59,063 bases of DNA from NCBI GenBank assembly GCA_934162195.1, contig CAKPHO010000008.1:1-59063 (forward strand), read 5' to 3'. Shown here in pieces: positions 7,371 through 15,842 of this stretch. Source of the stretch: an uncultured Bacilli bacterium (GTDB lineage Bacteria > Bacillota_I > Bacilli_A > RF39 > UBA660). Under the pieces are notes generated by a model. The model did no database searches. It worked only from the letters and a program-made list of their open reading frames with translations, and had not been told where the DNA came from. How positions within the stretch are numbered: position 1 is the stretch's first letter; the number at the start of each line of letters is the position of its first letter. A program made the position numbers and the translations under genes.

Positions 7371-9098
7371 ATGAATTTTAAAGAAGTTTTAAATAAGTAT
7401 TTACAAGAATTAAATTGTTCTCAAAAAAAATTATCGGAAGTTTCCAATCTGTCCGAAACTGTTATTAGCAGATACCGAAGTGGTGATAGAACTCCAATTA
7501 AGAATAGTGAACAAATGAAAAAACTAACGACAGCTCTTTTTAATATTGCACAGAAAAATGGCAAAAATAAATATACATTTGACAGAATAATAAATGATTT
7601 TAATTCTACTTTGCCGAGTGATGACTTTGATTATACTACGTTTAGTAATAACCTAAATACCTTAATAACTTCATTAAATATAAATACCAATGAAATGTCA
7701 AAATTTATTATTTTTGATGCTTCACATATTTCAAGAATTAGATATGGCAAAGCAAAGCCTTCAAATCCAATAGATTTTTCAAATAAAATATGTTCCTATA
7801 TTTATTCTAAATACAAAAGTTCAGAAGATATAAATAAATTATCTATAATTATCGGATGTAAAAAAAGTGATTTAACAAATAATAAATTCTATAATACTTT
7901 ATTTTCATGGCTAACAAGTGAAACTGCATCAACTAAAAATCAAATATCGGATTTTTTATATAATCTTGATTCTTTCAATTTAGATGATTACATCAAAGTA
8001 ATAAAATTTGATAAATTAAAAGTTCCAACGATACCTTTTTACAGAACAAAAACAAGACACTATTATGGTTTAGAGGAAATGAAAGAAGGAGAACTAAATT
8101 TCTTTAAATCAACAGTTTTATCTAAATCAACAGAAGATATTTTTATGTGTAGTGATATGCCAATGGAAGATATGGCGGAAGATATTGAATTTGGTAAAAA
8201 ATGGATGTTTGCAATAGCAATGTGTTTAAAAAAAGGACTTCATCTAAATATTATCCATAATTTAGATAGACCATTTAATGAAATGATGTTAGGACTTGAA
8301 AGTTGGATTCCAATTTATATGACAGGTCAAATATCCCCTTACTATTTAAAAGATTTGAAAAACAGTATATATAATCATCTTAATTATGTTTCAGGCGTTA
8401 CAGCTTTAACAGGGGAATGTATTAAAGGCTTTCATAACAAAGGAATATATTATTTAACTACGAATAAAAAGGAAATAAATGCTTATAAAGAAAAAGCTAA
8501 TTTTATGTTAAAAAAAGCTAAACCACTAATGGAAATTTTTAGAGAAAATAATATAAACGAATATGAAATGTTTTTAAGAAAAGATGAAAATATATTTAGT
8601 GATAGAAAGAGATTGCTTTCATCATTACCTTTATTTACAATTTCAGATGAATTATTAATGAAAATTTTAAAAAGAAATAATATTTCAAAAATAGATACTG
8701 ATAAAATAATTAAATACAAAAACGATGAATTAAAATATATGAAAAATATTATGAAAAAGAACATAGTAAATGATTATATTTATAAAATTAAAGAAAATGA
8801 TTTTAAAACCAATGAGCCATCACTTTTATTAGATAATTTATTTTTTAATAAAAGAATTAATTATACTTATAAAGAATATATAGAACATCTAAATCTTACA
8901 AAAAATTATTCTAAAGAAGAAAACAACTATAAAATGAATTACATATATGATCAGACGTTTAAAAATATAACTATAACAACCGTAAAAAACAATTATGTAA
9001 TTATCTCAAAAAATTCTAATCCAACTATACACTTTATCATCGAACATCCTAAATTAATTGATGCTATTGAAAACTTTAATCCTCTTGTAAAAGAATAA
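7371..9098 (+). CDS. Large helix-turn-helix regulator of unknown target
   Basis: A 575-residue cytoplasmic protein with two HTH (Cro/C1-like) domains. The first is near residues 10-50 (CSQKKLSEVSNLSETVISRY). The second is near 95-125 (NTNEMSKFIIFDASHISRIR). A long middle region holds a conserved-looking block (SDMPMEDMAEDIEFGKKWMF and GLHLNIIHNLDRPFNEMM) that I associate from memory with a clostridial regulator family of unknown ligand. The gene is divergent from a two-gene membrane-protein operon, with a palindrome in between that could be its binding site. No phage genes are near, so it is unlikely to be a simple prophage repressor. It ends at a strong bidirectional terminator. Confidence 0.75.
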   Translation: MNFKEVLNKYLQELNCSQKKLSEVSNLSETVISRYRSGDRTPIKNSEQMKKLTTALFNIAQKNGKNKYTFDRIINDFNSTLPSDDFDYTTFSNNLNTLITSLNINTNEMSKFIIFDASHISRIRYGKAKPSNPIDFSNKICSYIYSKYKSSEDINKLSIIIGCKKSDLTNNKFYNTLFSWLTSETASTKNQISDFLYNLDSFNLDDYIKVIKFDKLKVPTIPFYRTKTRHYYGLEEMKEGELNFFKSTVLSKSTEDIFMCSDMPMEDMAEDIEFGKKWMFAIAMCLKKGLHLNIIHNLDRPFNEMMLGLESWIPIYMTGQISPYYLKDLKNSIYNHLNYVSGVTALTGECIKGFHNKGIYYLTTNKKEINAYKEKANFMLKKAKPLMEIFRENNINEYEMFLRKDENIFSDRKRLLSSLPLFTISDELLMKILKRNNISKIDTDKIIKYKNDELKYMKNIMKKNIVNDYIYKIKENDFKTNEPSLLLDNLFFNKRINYTYKEYIEHLNLTKNYSKEENNYKMNYIYDQTFKNITITTVKNNYVIISKNSNPTIHFIIEHPKLIDAIENFNPLVKE

Positions 9099-9129
9099 AT
9101 ACAGTAATAAGATAATGTCTTTATTTTAT

Positions 9130-9170
9130 AAAAAAGATTTGCAATATAACTTGTACTGCAAATCTTTTTT
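9130..9170. terminator. Bidirectional terminator between convergent genes
   Basis: The stem AAAAAAGATTTGCA (9130-9143) pairs perfectly with TGCAAATCTTTTTT (9157-9170). It carries T-runs on both strands and serves the regulator (plus) and the prealbumin-like gene (minus). Confidence 0.9.
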
Positions 9171-9178
9171 TAGTATTC

Positions 9179-9724
9179 TTAATTATCTTCAAGAATTATT
9201 TGACCATCTTTTATTACTATACTAGGAAAACTTGCATCTGTTAAAGTGAAGTTCCTAATTGGAGCCTGTGGATTAGCTATTTCAATGGTTTTTATTTCAT
9301 TATCCATTACAACTTTTTTTACAGTATCATCAAATGTATGTCTTCCATCACTAGCTATTTGTTTATAATATATTTCTATATTTCCTGATGGTGAAAACGG
9401 AACATTATTAAATGTTGCATTACCATCACTATCGGTTGTAATTTCTGATGTTTTAATAGTACCTGTACTATCAGTTCTAACAAATCTCGCACCTACTACT
9501 TGTACTCCTGTTATTTTATCCCCTGTATCTGTTACATGAAGCGTTAGAATCCCTTTAGCACTAATCATAAAAGCATAGGTATCAGTTCCTTCTACCAATG
9601 TTACATTGTTCGGGTTTAATGTTGTTTCATCATACCCCTCTACCGTTGCACTTGCTTTGTAGTTACCATTAACTAATTCTATACTTCCTCTACCGTTAGT
9701 TATTGGAATTGTATGTCTTGCCAT
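9179..9724 (-). CDS. Prealbumin-like / carboxypeptidase-regulatory-like repeat protein
   Basis: The 181-residue product begins MARHTIPITNGRGSIELVNG and consists of beta-rich segments. One resembles transthyretin-like or Cna-B-like domains (GKGILTLHVTDTGDK-type opening and a DSDGNATFNNVPF turn). Such modules are common in Gram-positive surface proteins. There is no signal peptide and no anchor, as in its operon mates. The C terminus (LTDASFPSIVIKDGQIIL) closely matches the C terminus of the preceding gene product (LNDANYPNIKIKGGKMIL), suggesting a shared terminal element. The start overlaps the 3' end of the upstream gene by 25 bases, with AAAGGAGGT placed correctly. It may be a spore-surface or phage-tail-like structural protein. 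Confidence 0.7.
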   Translation of the reverse strand: MARHTIPITNGRGSIELVNGNYKASATVEGYDETTLNPNNVTLVEGTDTYAFMISAKGILTLHVTDTGDKITGVQVVGARFVRTDSTGTIKTSEITTDSDGNATFNNVPFSPSGNIEIYYKQIASDGRHTFDDTVKKVVMDNEIKTIEIANPQAPIRNFTLTDASFPSIVIKDGQIILEDN

Positions 9725-10044
9725 AATATCATCTTACCTCCTTTTATTTTTATATTTGGATAATTGGCATCATTTAATAATATTGTAATTATACGTTTTT
9801 CTTTATTATTAATATTTATGTTATAAAAACTATTTTTTCTTCCTATTAAAGATATTATTGAAGTTCCTAAATTAGATAAAACAAATAATTGATATACTTC
9901 ATTATTTTGTATAGGAATTTTAATCTTTCCTTGATTATCTGTTATTCCATCAAAAACAATATTATTACATTTGTTTTTTAATATAATCTTATAATTATGA
10001 CACACACCACCACTTAATTTAATATATATATAATCTTTTTGCAT
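9700..10044 (-). CDS. Small beta-rich protein, operon partner of adhesin-like genes
   Basis: The 114-residue product starts at 10044 (MQKDYIYIKLSGGVC), preceded by AAAGGGG at good spacing. A 10-residue longer frame would overlap the upstream gene without a ribosome site. It has a carboxypeptidase-regulatory-like look (FDGITDNQGKIKIPI) and the C-terminal element DANYPNIKIKGGKMIL shared with the next gene. No signal peptide is present. It lies 12 bases after the WxL-like gene and overlaps the following gene, so the three form one operon. Its function is not recognised. Confidence 0.65.
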   Translation of the reverse strand: MQKDYIYIKLSGGVCHNYKIILKNKCNNIVFDGITDNQGKIKIPIQNNEVYQLFVLSNLGTSIISLIGRKNSFYNININNKEKRIITILLNDANYPNIKIKGGKMILWQDIQFQ

Positions 10045-10055
10045 AATCAACCCCT

Positions 10056-11912
10056 TTATTCTTCTAAAGTCCAAATTATTAAAGTAGAATAATCTTCATC
10101 TTCAAGCAAATTTTTGTTAGGACTTAATAATAATCCTTTATCAACAGAAAAAGTTATTTTATTTACTTCAACATTTTCACTGGTATTATTAGCTTCATAT
10201 ACTAACTTTTTATTCGTTGTTAATTTAATTATTTCATTATTAAACTTTTTAAATAATAACGAATCTATCAATATCATCCCAGATCTTTCTATCATCGGAT
10301 TTATAAAATTAGCAAATAATTTCCATTTAGTATGATTTATTCTACTATCAACTATAGTTATGATAGTTTGGTTTTTTTTAGATAATATAAGTGGTTTTTG
10401 CGAGATTTTGTTTTGTGAAAAAGGGATATTTTCAGTAACTTGTAAAAGTGTTAATTCACCATAAAATGGTACTATAATCTTTCTTTCTGTAAAACATCCA
10501 TTTAAATATGTAGTTAATTTAACTGTGGTATCATTTGGTATTATATTATCTAAATTAAATTCAAATAAGCCATTTTCATCAGCTTTAGCAGTTAATGTTT
10601 TCGTATTATATTCTATTTCTACATCTGCATAACCAATAGTGTGACCCGATAAAACATTTACTGTATCTATAATGGGATGAATATTAATTTTTACCATTCC
10701 TACAGTTAACATTTTTTTCTTCTGAAAAGTAAAATTAGTTATATCAGACAATGAATTTAATTCTTCTGGAGTAAAATTGTGCGAAGTAATTATTGTTGAA
10801 TCTTTAGTTATTGTTCCATTAATTTCAGTACAGATATTTTCTTTATACCAATAAAAATCTGGCTTATTATCTATAGTATAAGCATTAAGATAGTCTATAG
10901 CTTCTAACCACATATTTATTCTATTAAATTTAAAAGAAAATTGAACATCATTGTTTGTATATAGTACATTTGCATTTTTAGTATAAATATTTATATATTT
11001 CGGATTATCCAGAATAAATTTTTGATTTGTTCCTTTAAAATATATATTATAATTATCTGTAGGAGTACTCATATAGGTATTTAATATTGATACACTTGCT
11101 CCTTCTTTTACAACAAAATCTCCAAATATATTCCACATAGGAACCCTTTGATGTCCTTTTTCAATAAAAGTAAAATTAGCCATTTCTTCTATCACAACAT
11201 TTCTTGCTCCGTGAGTTGTTGTTATTGCAAAACCATTTCCTGTTGTTAAAAGAAATTCTGAACCATGACCTACTATTAAATCAAACCTATTTGTACCATT
11301 CATCAATTCTTTATTTGTTGTTATACTAACTATGCTATCGGGCATAATTTTAAGGTATGATGGTATAACATCATTAAGAAAAAAAATAGTGTTTGTTGGG
11401 GAAGTACTATTGATAGTTGTTTTTCCGTCTACTATAATTCTGTTTGAATCACAAACGCGTTGAGGTTGAACTCCGTTTGTTTCCTTTACCTCAATAACAG
11501 AATTCACAATCTTAGTTACTCCATAGTAATTACAAGAAAGTTCTATTCCATTAAAATTAATATTATTATATTCGATAACTACATTAGAATAATTAGGATG
11601 GGATGGGACATAAATAACTCCATAAGAATGTGAACTTACTATATTCATGTTCTTAAAAATAACTTTTTTATTTGTTGGATTAACATTTATTACATCTATA
11701 GCTTCGCTTAAATTATTAGTATAAGTAGACTTATTCCCATTATATGTTCCATCAACAATTATTTTTTCTTTATTTCTATTTATTGTAAAACCACTAGTAA
11801 TCATAATATCGTTTTCTAAATAAATATAAGTATACCCATTATCTTCGCTTATTGCAGTTTTTAATTCATCACTTGTTGTTACTACAACTGTATTATCATC
11901 AATTATTTTTAT
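10056..11912 (-). CDS. Beta-helix adhesin-like protein with a WxL-like C terminus; apparent ATA start
   Basis: From the first ATG (11804) the product would lack the expected N terminus. In-frame codons continue upstream to an in-frame TAG near 11949, encoding DNTVVVTTSDELKTAI and YIYLENDI, the typical opening of pectate-lyase-like adhesive domains. No ATG, GTG or TTG occurs there. The codon correctly spaced from the ribosome site AAAGGAAGTGATAAT is ATA at 11912, so either ATA is used or an ATG has mutated or been misread. The 618-residue product has a parallel beta-helix-like domain (about 30-300), a carboxypeptidase-regulatory-like segment (YADVEIEYNTKTLTAKADE) and a C-terminal region with WKL and a final WTL, the two-motif pattern of WxL cell-wall-binding domains. 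No signal peptide is seen. Confidence 0.7.
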   Translation of the reverse strand: MKIIDDNTVVVTTSDELKTAISEDNGYTYIYLENDIMITSGFTINRNKEKIIVDGTYNGNKSTYTNNLSEAIDVINVNPTNKKVIFKNMNIVSSHSYGVIYVPSHPNYSNVVIEYNNINFNGIELSCNYYGVTKIVNSVIEVKETNGVQPQRVCDSNRIIVDGKTTINSTSPTNTIFFLNDVIPSYLKIMPDSIVSITTNKELMNGTNRFDLIVGHGSEFLLTTGNGFAITTTHGARNVVIEEMANFTFIEKGHQRVPMWNIFGDFVVKEGASVSILNTYMSTPTDNYNIYFKGTNQKFILDNPKYINIYTKNANVLYTNNDVQFSFKFNRINMWLEAIDYLNAYTIDNKPDFYWYKENICTEINGTITKDSTIITSHNFTPEELNSLSDITNFTFQKKKMLTVGMVKINIHPIIDTVNVLSGHTIGYADVEIEYNTKTLTAKADENGLFEFNLDNIIPNDTTVKLTTYLNGCFTERKIIVPFYGELTLLQVTENIPFSQNKISQKPLILSKKNQTIITIVDSRINHTKWKLFANFINPMIERSGMILIDSLLFKKFNNEIIKLTTNKKLVYEANNTSENVEVNKITFSVDKGLLLSPNKNLLEDEDYSTLIIWTLEE

Positions 11913-11931
11913 ATTATCACTTCCTTTACTA

Positions 11932-11940
11932 TAAATTATG
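11932..11940 (-). promoter_or_regulatory. CATAnnnTA -10 box upstream of the adhesin-like operon
   Basis: CATAATTTA on the minus strand matches the -10 consensus of the mother-cell sporulation sigma factor SigK (CATAnnnTA), about 20 bases before the start. I see no good -35 (AC 16-17 bases upstream), so this is weak. Confidence 0.3.
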
Positions 11941-11980
11941 TTCTATACGTGAAACTACTTAATTAATTTATAATAAAAAA

Positions 11981-12007
11981 GAAAAAAAGAATAGATTTAT
12001 TCTATTC
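11981..12007 (-). terminator. Terminator of the collagen-like gene
   Basis: GAATAG (11989-11994) pairs with CTATTC (12002-12007), right after the stop codon. On the minus strand the stem is followed by TTTTTTTCTTTTTT. Confidence 0.75.
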
Positions 12008-13117
12008 CTAGTGTATTTTAATAACACTTAACATAGCATTAGTACTACCATTAAATCTTATATTAATAGTCATAGAAGATTTTACATTAAGAGTAACTAA
12101 ATCATTTTCTTGGAGCGATACAATAGTTGATCCACTTATACAACCAATTATTTGTGCTTGAAATTCCTTTGTTACACTTGTGGCTGGTTGTAATAAATTG
12201 TTTGCTCTAACCGACATAGTTAACGCACATTCTTCACTAGTAGCTCCACATAATAAATATGATACCAAGTAAGTTCCAGTTTCCTTGATTTTAATAGAAT
12301 TATCATCTGGATATTCTGTAAAAAAAGAAACTCCTTTTTCTGGTAATGGAATTATAGTATCTGTAGCTTGATTTAATGCGAGTTGAGTATCTGTCATCGC
12401 ATATCTAATCCCATAAGAAGAAACAAATGGTGTTCCAGGAGAACCTTGATCACCTTTCGCTCCAGCGTCCCCCTTTTCTCCTTTTGGTATTAAAAATGAT
12501 AAATGATGAACCCAGTTTTCAAAAGTATCCATTACTTGAGCTGGCTCCCCAGGTTCTAATGTTTCCGTTTCATCTATGGCTATATGTTCTGTTCTCCCTA
12601 TCTCTCCCGGTAAACCTCTAGGTCCAATATCTCCTTTATCTCCTTTTTCTCCTTTTGGTATTTTAAAATCCAATATAACATCTGTAGGTGTTCCAACATT
12701 AGTAACTTGTGCTTCTATGCCAGGTTCTAGCGTCTCTGTCTTACCTATTTTAATAGTTGATGGTCCTTGTTCTCCTCTTTCACCTTTTATTCCCTGAGGC
12801 CCAATATCTCCTTTTTCTCCTTTTATTCCTTGAATTCCTGGTATTCCTTGTTCCCCTTTATCCCCCTTCATACCCCTAGGTATTTCAAAATTTAATATAA
12901 CATCATCCTTAGTTCCCACATTACTAACTTTAGCAGCTAATCCCTCATCAATTGTTTGGGTTGATCCAATATTTATTGTTGCAGGTCCCACATCTCCTTT
13001 ATCTCCCTTATTTCCCTTCGGACCCGTTGGTCCTTGAATATAACAAAATTTATATTTCTTTTGTTCTTCTTCTATTTTTCTTTTTATTCTTTCATAATCA
13101 TTACAATTATTATACAT
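12008..13117 (-). CDS. Collagen-like triple-repeat protein (BclA-type exosporium protein candidate)
   Basis: The 369-residue product has several Gly-X-Y blocks (for example GPTGPKGNKGDKGDVGP and KGEKGDIGPQGIKGERGEQG) broken by three or so homologous inserts of about 30 residues (TLEPGIEAQVTNVG type), and a C-terminal beta-sandwich of about 140 residues like the trimerising C1q/TNF-like domain of Bacillus BclA. There is no signal peptide: the N terminus is short and charged (MYNNCNDYERIKRKIEEEQ), as in exosporium nap proteins, which are assembled from the mother-cell cytoplasm. It lies between terminators as a single unit, upstream of the adhesin-like operon. An exosporium or spore-coat role is an inference. 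The ribosome site is AGGAGGGAAGT. Confidence 0.8.
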   Translation of the reverse strand: MYNNCNDYERIKRKIEEEQKKYKFCYIQGPTGPKGNKGDKGDVGPATINIGSTQTIDEGLAAKVSNVGTKDDVILNFEIPRGMKGDKGEQGIPGIQGIKGEKGDIGPQGIKGERGEQGPSTIKIGKTETLEPGIEAQVTNVGTPTDVILDFKIPKGEKGDKGDIGPRGLPGEIGRTEHIAIDETETLEPGEPAQVMDTFENWVHHLSFLIPKGEKGDAGAKGDQGSPGTPFVSSYGIRYAMTDTQLALNQATDTIIPLPEKGVSFFTEYPDDNSIKIKETGTYLVSYLLCGATSEECALTMSVRANNLLQPATSVTKEFQAQIIGCISGSTIVSLQENDLVTLNVKSSMTINIRFNGSTNAMLSVIKIH

Positions 13118-13146
13118 ACTTCCCTCCTATTTTATAATACTTATTA

Positions 13147-13155
13147 TAGTTTATG
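13147..13155 (-). promoter_or_regulatory. CATAnnnTA -10 box before the collagen-like gene
   Basis: CATAAACTA on the minus strand matches the SigK -10 consensus, about 30 bases before the start codon. The -35 is not convincing, and the AT-rich background makes chance matches likely. Confidence 0.3.
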
Positions 13156-13195
13156 TATAAAAATTGTAATTTGATAATTAATTTATAATAAACAA

Positions 13196-13220
13196 AAAGA
13201 AAAAGAGAATTATTCCTCTT
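13196..13220 (-). terminator. Terminator overlapping the rpoE stop
   Basis: AAGAG and CTCTT arms surround the rpoE stop codon. On the minus strand they are followed by TTTTTCTTTTTG. Confidence 0.65.
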
Positions 13221-13653
13221 TTCCTATTTCTTCCTCATCCAAAACAGCAAGATCATCAATATCTTCCTCAACATCATCATCTAATTCGTCATCGTCAATA
13301 ACTTCATCAATATCCTCTTCTGTTTCTTCTATATTTTCGTCATATTCAGACTCTTCTTCAGATTCTAGCTCTTCCTCATCATCATCTTCTAAAGAAATAT
13401 TTAACACATGATTATCTCTAATATCCCATTCACCATTTTCTAACATAACAAATCTTTTATCGATAGTAAGAGATGTATAATAATCACCTATTTTTTCTGC
13501 ATACTCTTCATCTGAATATCCGAGCAAATCACATATTTTTCTAAAAATAGTAGGTGTATTTAAAGTTTTCTTTTCTTCCTTTAAAATTTTATAAGTTAAA
13601 TCTGTATAAGATAATAATTGTAATTCTTCTTGACTCATATTTTTTAATTTCAT
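13210..13653 (-). CDS. rpoE: DNA-directed RNA polymerase delta subunit
   Basis: The delta factor of Gram-positive RNA polymerase, which speeds polymerase recycling and lowers nonspecific DNA binding. The N-terminal 75 residues are the HARE-HTH domain (MSQEELQLLSYTDLTYKIL, PTIFRKICDLLGYSDEEYA). The remaining half is almost purely Asp/Glu, the disordered acidic tail that defines the family. Length 147 fits (about 170 in Bacillus). It follows argS by 16 bases in the order DUF1934-argS-rpoE, the same neighbourhood as in Bacillus (ywiB-argS, rpoE). Confidence 0.95.
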   Translation of the reverse strand: MKLKNMSQEELQLLSYTDLTYKILKEEKKTLNTPTIFRKICDLLGYSDEEYAEKIGDYYTSLTIDKRFVMLENGEWDIRDNHVLNISLEDDDEEELESEEESEYDENIEETEEDIDEVIDDDELDDDVEEDIDDLAVLDEEEIGKEE

Positions 13654-13669
13654 AAATAACCTCCACTTA

Positions 13670-15367
13670 CTACATTTCTGTAGGAATTTCTATTGCTAAT
13701 AAATTTAGCATTTCTTTTATAATTTTGTTAGATAATTTTAATACAGAAATCCAATCATTTCTTTTTATTTCATCATCTAAATTAATTATATGATTATTTT
13801 GATAAAATGCATTTACTAAAACGCATAAATCATAAATATAATCAACTAAATAATTAGGTTTACGATTTTCAAAAGCTAAATTAAGCTCATACTCTAAATC
13901 TAACAACTTAACTCTTAAATCACGATCATAATTATTATATATATCATCTGTCAAATTATTAATATTATTTGTAAATTTTTCAAGTATTTTATTTATTCTT
14001 ACATATGTGTATAAAATGTATGGTCCGGTTTTACCAACTAAACCACTAAATTTTTCAATATCAAAAATATAATCTCTTTCACGACTATTTTGCAGATCTG
14101 CAAATTTTAAAATGGAATTAACAATAATATTTTTATCACTTTCACTTTTACTTTTATTTTCTTCTTTAGCACTTTCAAATATTTCTTTAACTTGTTCAAA
14201 TAAATTTTGTAACTTAGGTGTATCTCCACTTCTTGTTTTATAAGGTTTACCATCAAGACCATTTACAGTGCCATAGCCTAAGTGTTCTAACTTAGACTCA
14301 TCTATTAATCCAGATAACTGACAAGTTCTAAATACTTGTTCAAAATGAAGTGCTTGTCTATTATCAACAACATATAAAATATGATCTGGATTATAGTCTT
14401 CTATTCTTTGATATATTGATCCTAAATCAGTAGCTGGATACATATAAGCACCATTTGCTTTCTTAAATAAAAGTGGTGGAACTAAAACTTTATCATCATC
14501 TCTATTAACATATACTACTCTAGCTCCTTCACTAGATTGTAATAAATGTTTACTATCGAGTAATTGCTCAACTTTAGGTATATAAGGATAAGAATCACTT
14601 TCTCCTAACCATAGATCAAAATGAACATCTAAATAGTTATAAATATTTTTTATATCACTTACAGATACTTCACATATCTTTTTAAAATATTCATAATATT
14701 CTTTATTTCCATCTTGTAAATCTTTAGTTATACTAGCACACTTTTCTTTTAAAGTTTCATCTTCTTTACATCTTTTACTCATTTCTGGATATATATAATC
14801 TAAATCTTTAATTGTTAAATCTTTGATATCCATATTCTTTTCCTTAATGCCATATATAACTTCACCAATTTGAAGTCCATAATCACCTAAATGAACATCA
14901 CTTATAGTTTTATGCCCAAAATAATTGATTATTCTTTTAATAGCTTCTCCAACAATTGCTGTTCTCATATGTCCAACATGAAGTGGTTTAGCAACATTAG
15001 GCCCACCATAATCCATAAAATATGTTTCTTTAACACTAGGTAGTTTTATATCAAACTTAGGATTATTATACATGTTCTTTAATTTATTATTAATAAACTT
15101 ATTACTTAAAGTAATATTAATAAATCCAGGGCGTACAAACTCTACTTTTTCAAAGTAATCATTAAAGTTTTCCAACTCATTTATCTTACATGTGATTTCT
15201 TCTCCTATTTCCATAGGATTTTTATGATACTGCTTAGCTAGTTTGAAGACTTGATCACATTGATAATCACATAAATCAGGTCGATTAGATTTAATAACTG
15301 TCATGTTATCAACTACATATCCTAAGTTATTTGTAACTTTAGTAATTATATTTTCTAAAATATCCAC
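13670..15367 (-). CDS. argS: Arginyl-tRNA synthetase
   Basis: Charges tRNA-Arg with arginine; a class I synthetase. The HIGH signature is HVGH (KPLHVGHMRTAIVGEAIK), and the ArgS-specific segment GKPYKTRSGDTPKL is present. The N-terminal Add-1 domain precedes the Rossmann core, and the C-terminal helical anticodon-binding DALR domain ends the protein. The length of 565 residues is normal. It starts with GTG at 15367, whose G is shared with the TAG stop of the preceding DUF1934 gene, implying translational coupling. The ribosome site is GAGGTGAT. Confidence 0.96.
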   Translation of the reverse strand: MDILENIITKVTNNLGYVVDNMTVIKSNRPDLCDYQCDQVFKLAKQYHKNPMEIGEEITCKINELENFNDYFEKVEFVRPGFINITLSNKFINNKLKNMYNNPKFDIKLPSVKETYFMDYGGPNVAKPLHVGHMRTAIVGEAIKRIINYFGHKTISDVHLGDYGLQIGEVIYGIKEKNMDIKDLTIKDLDYIYPEMSKRCKEDETLKEKCASITKDLQDGNKEYYEYFKKICEVSVSDIKNIYNYLDVHFDLWLGESDSYPYIPKVEQLLDSKHLLQSSEGARVVYVNRDDDKVLVPPLLFKKANGAYMYPATDLGSIYQRIEDYNPDHILYVVDNRQALHFEQVFRTCQLSGLIDESKLEHLGYGTVNGLDGKPYKTRSGDTPKLQNLFEQVKEIFESAKEENKSKSESDKNIIVNSILKFADLQNSRERDYIFDIEKFSGLVGKTGPYILYTYVRINKILEKFTNNINNLTDDIYNNYDRDLRVKLLDLEYELNLAFENRKPNYLVDYIYDLCVLVNAFYQNNHIINLDDEIKRNDWISVLKLSNKIIKEMLNLLAIEIPTEM

Positions 15368-15723
15368 TATATCACCTCAAATTCCAATTTAAATTCGTAA
15401 ATTTCTTCATTTAAGCGGTAATTAATTATTAATAAATTATTACCAACTATGATTTTATCAGTAATTATATATAATGGCAAGAACAAATTATCTTTTTTTG
15501 AAAGATATTTACCTTCTCCACTATTTTTTTCATTAAAAGTTAGTATTATCTCATAATCATCATTACTTCTTTTTAGTATTACTTCTTCACCTAAAATAAT
15601 ATTAACTTTAATACCATCATCATAAAAAGTAATCGTATTATTATTTTTTAAACCATTAAATTCTTTGTTATTTATAACAATTTTATCATTAGTTTTTAAA
15701 TTAGTTTTTCCTTTTATTTTCAT
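15367..15723 (-). CDS. DUF1934 family protein (YwiB-like beta-barrel)
   Basis: A small lipocalin-like beta-barrel of 118 residues. The repeated short strands, its position directly before argS and its length match the DUF1934/YwiB family, whose function is unknown. It overlaps the argS start by one base. The upstream 119-base gap to the divergent penicillin-binding protein gene must hold both promoters. Confidence 0.75.
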   Translation of the reverse strand: MKIKGKTNLKTNDKIVINNKEFNGLKNNNTITFYDDGIKVNIILGEEVILKRSNDDYEIILTFNEKNSGEGKYLSKKDNLFLPLYIITDKIIVGNNLLIINYRLNEEIYEFKLEFEVI

Positions 15724-15842
15724 TTACATTCCCCATTTAATAGCCAAATTATAGCACATCTTTCATAAATTTCATACTTTTTTTATAATTAACTAATATT
15801 TTTTTTAAAATTATAAATAATAACTTTAGGAAGCGTGATACT

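Noticed and set aside
12427..12797. Plus-strand frames with Pro/Leu-rich products
   Set aside because: They are antisense to the collagen-like gene and reflect its Gly-X-Y codon pattern.
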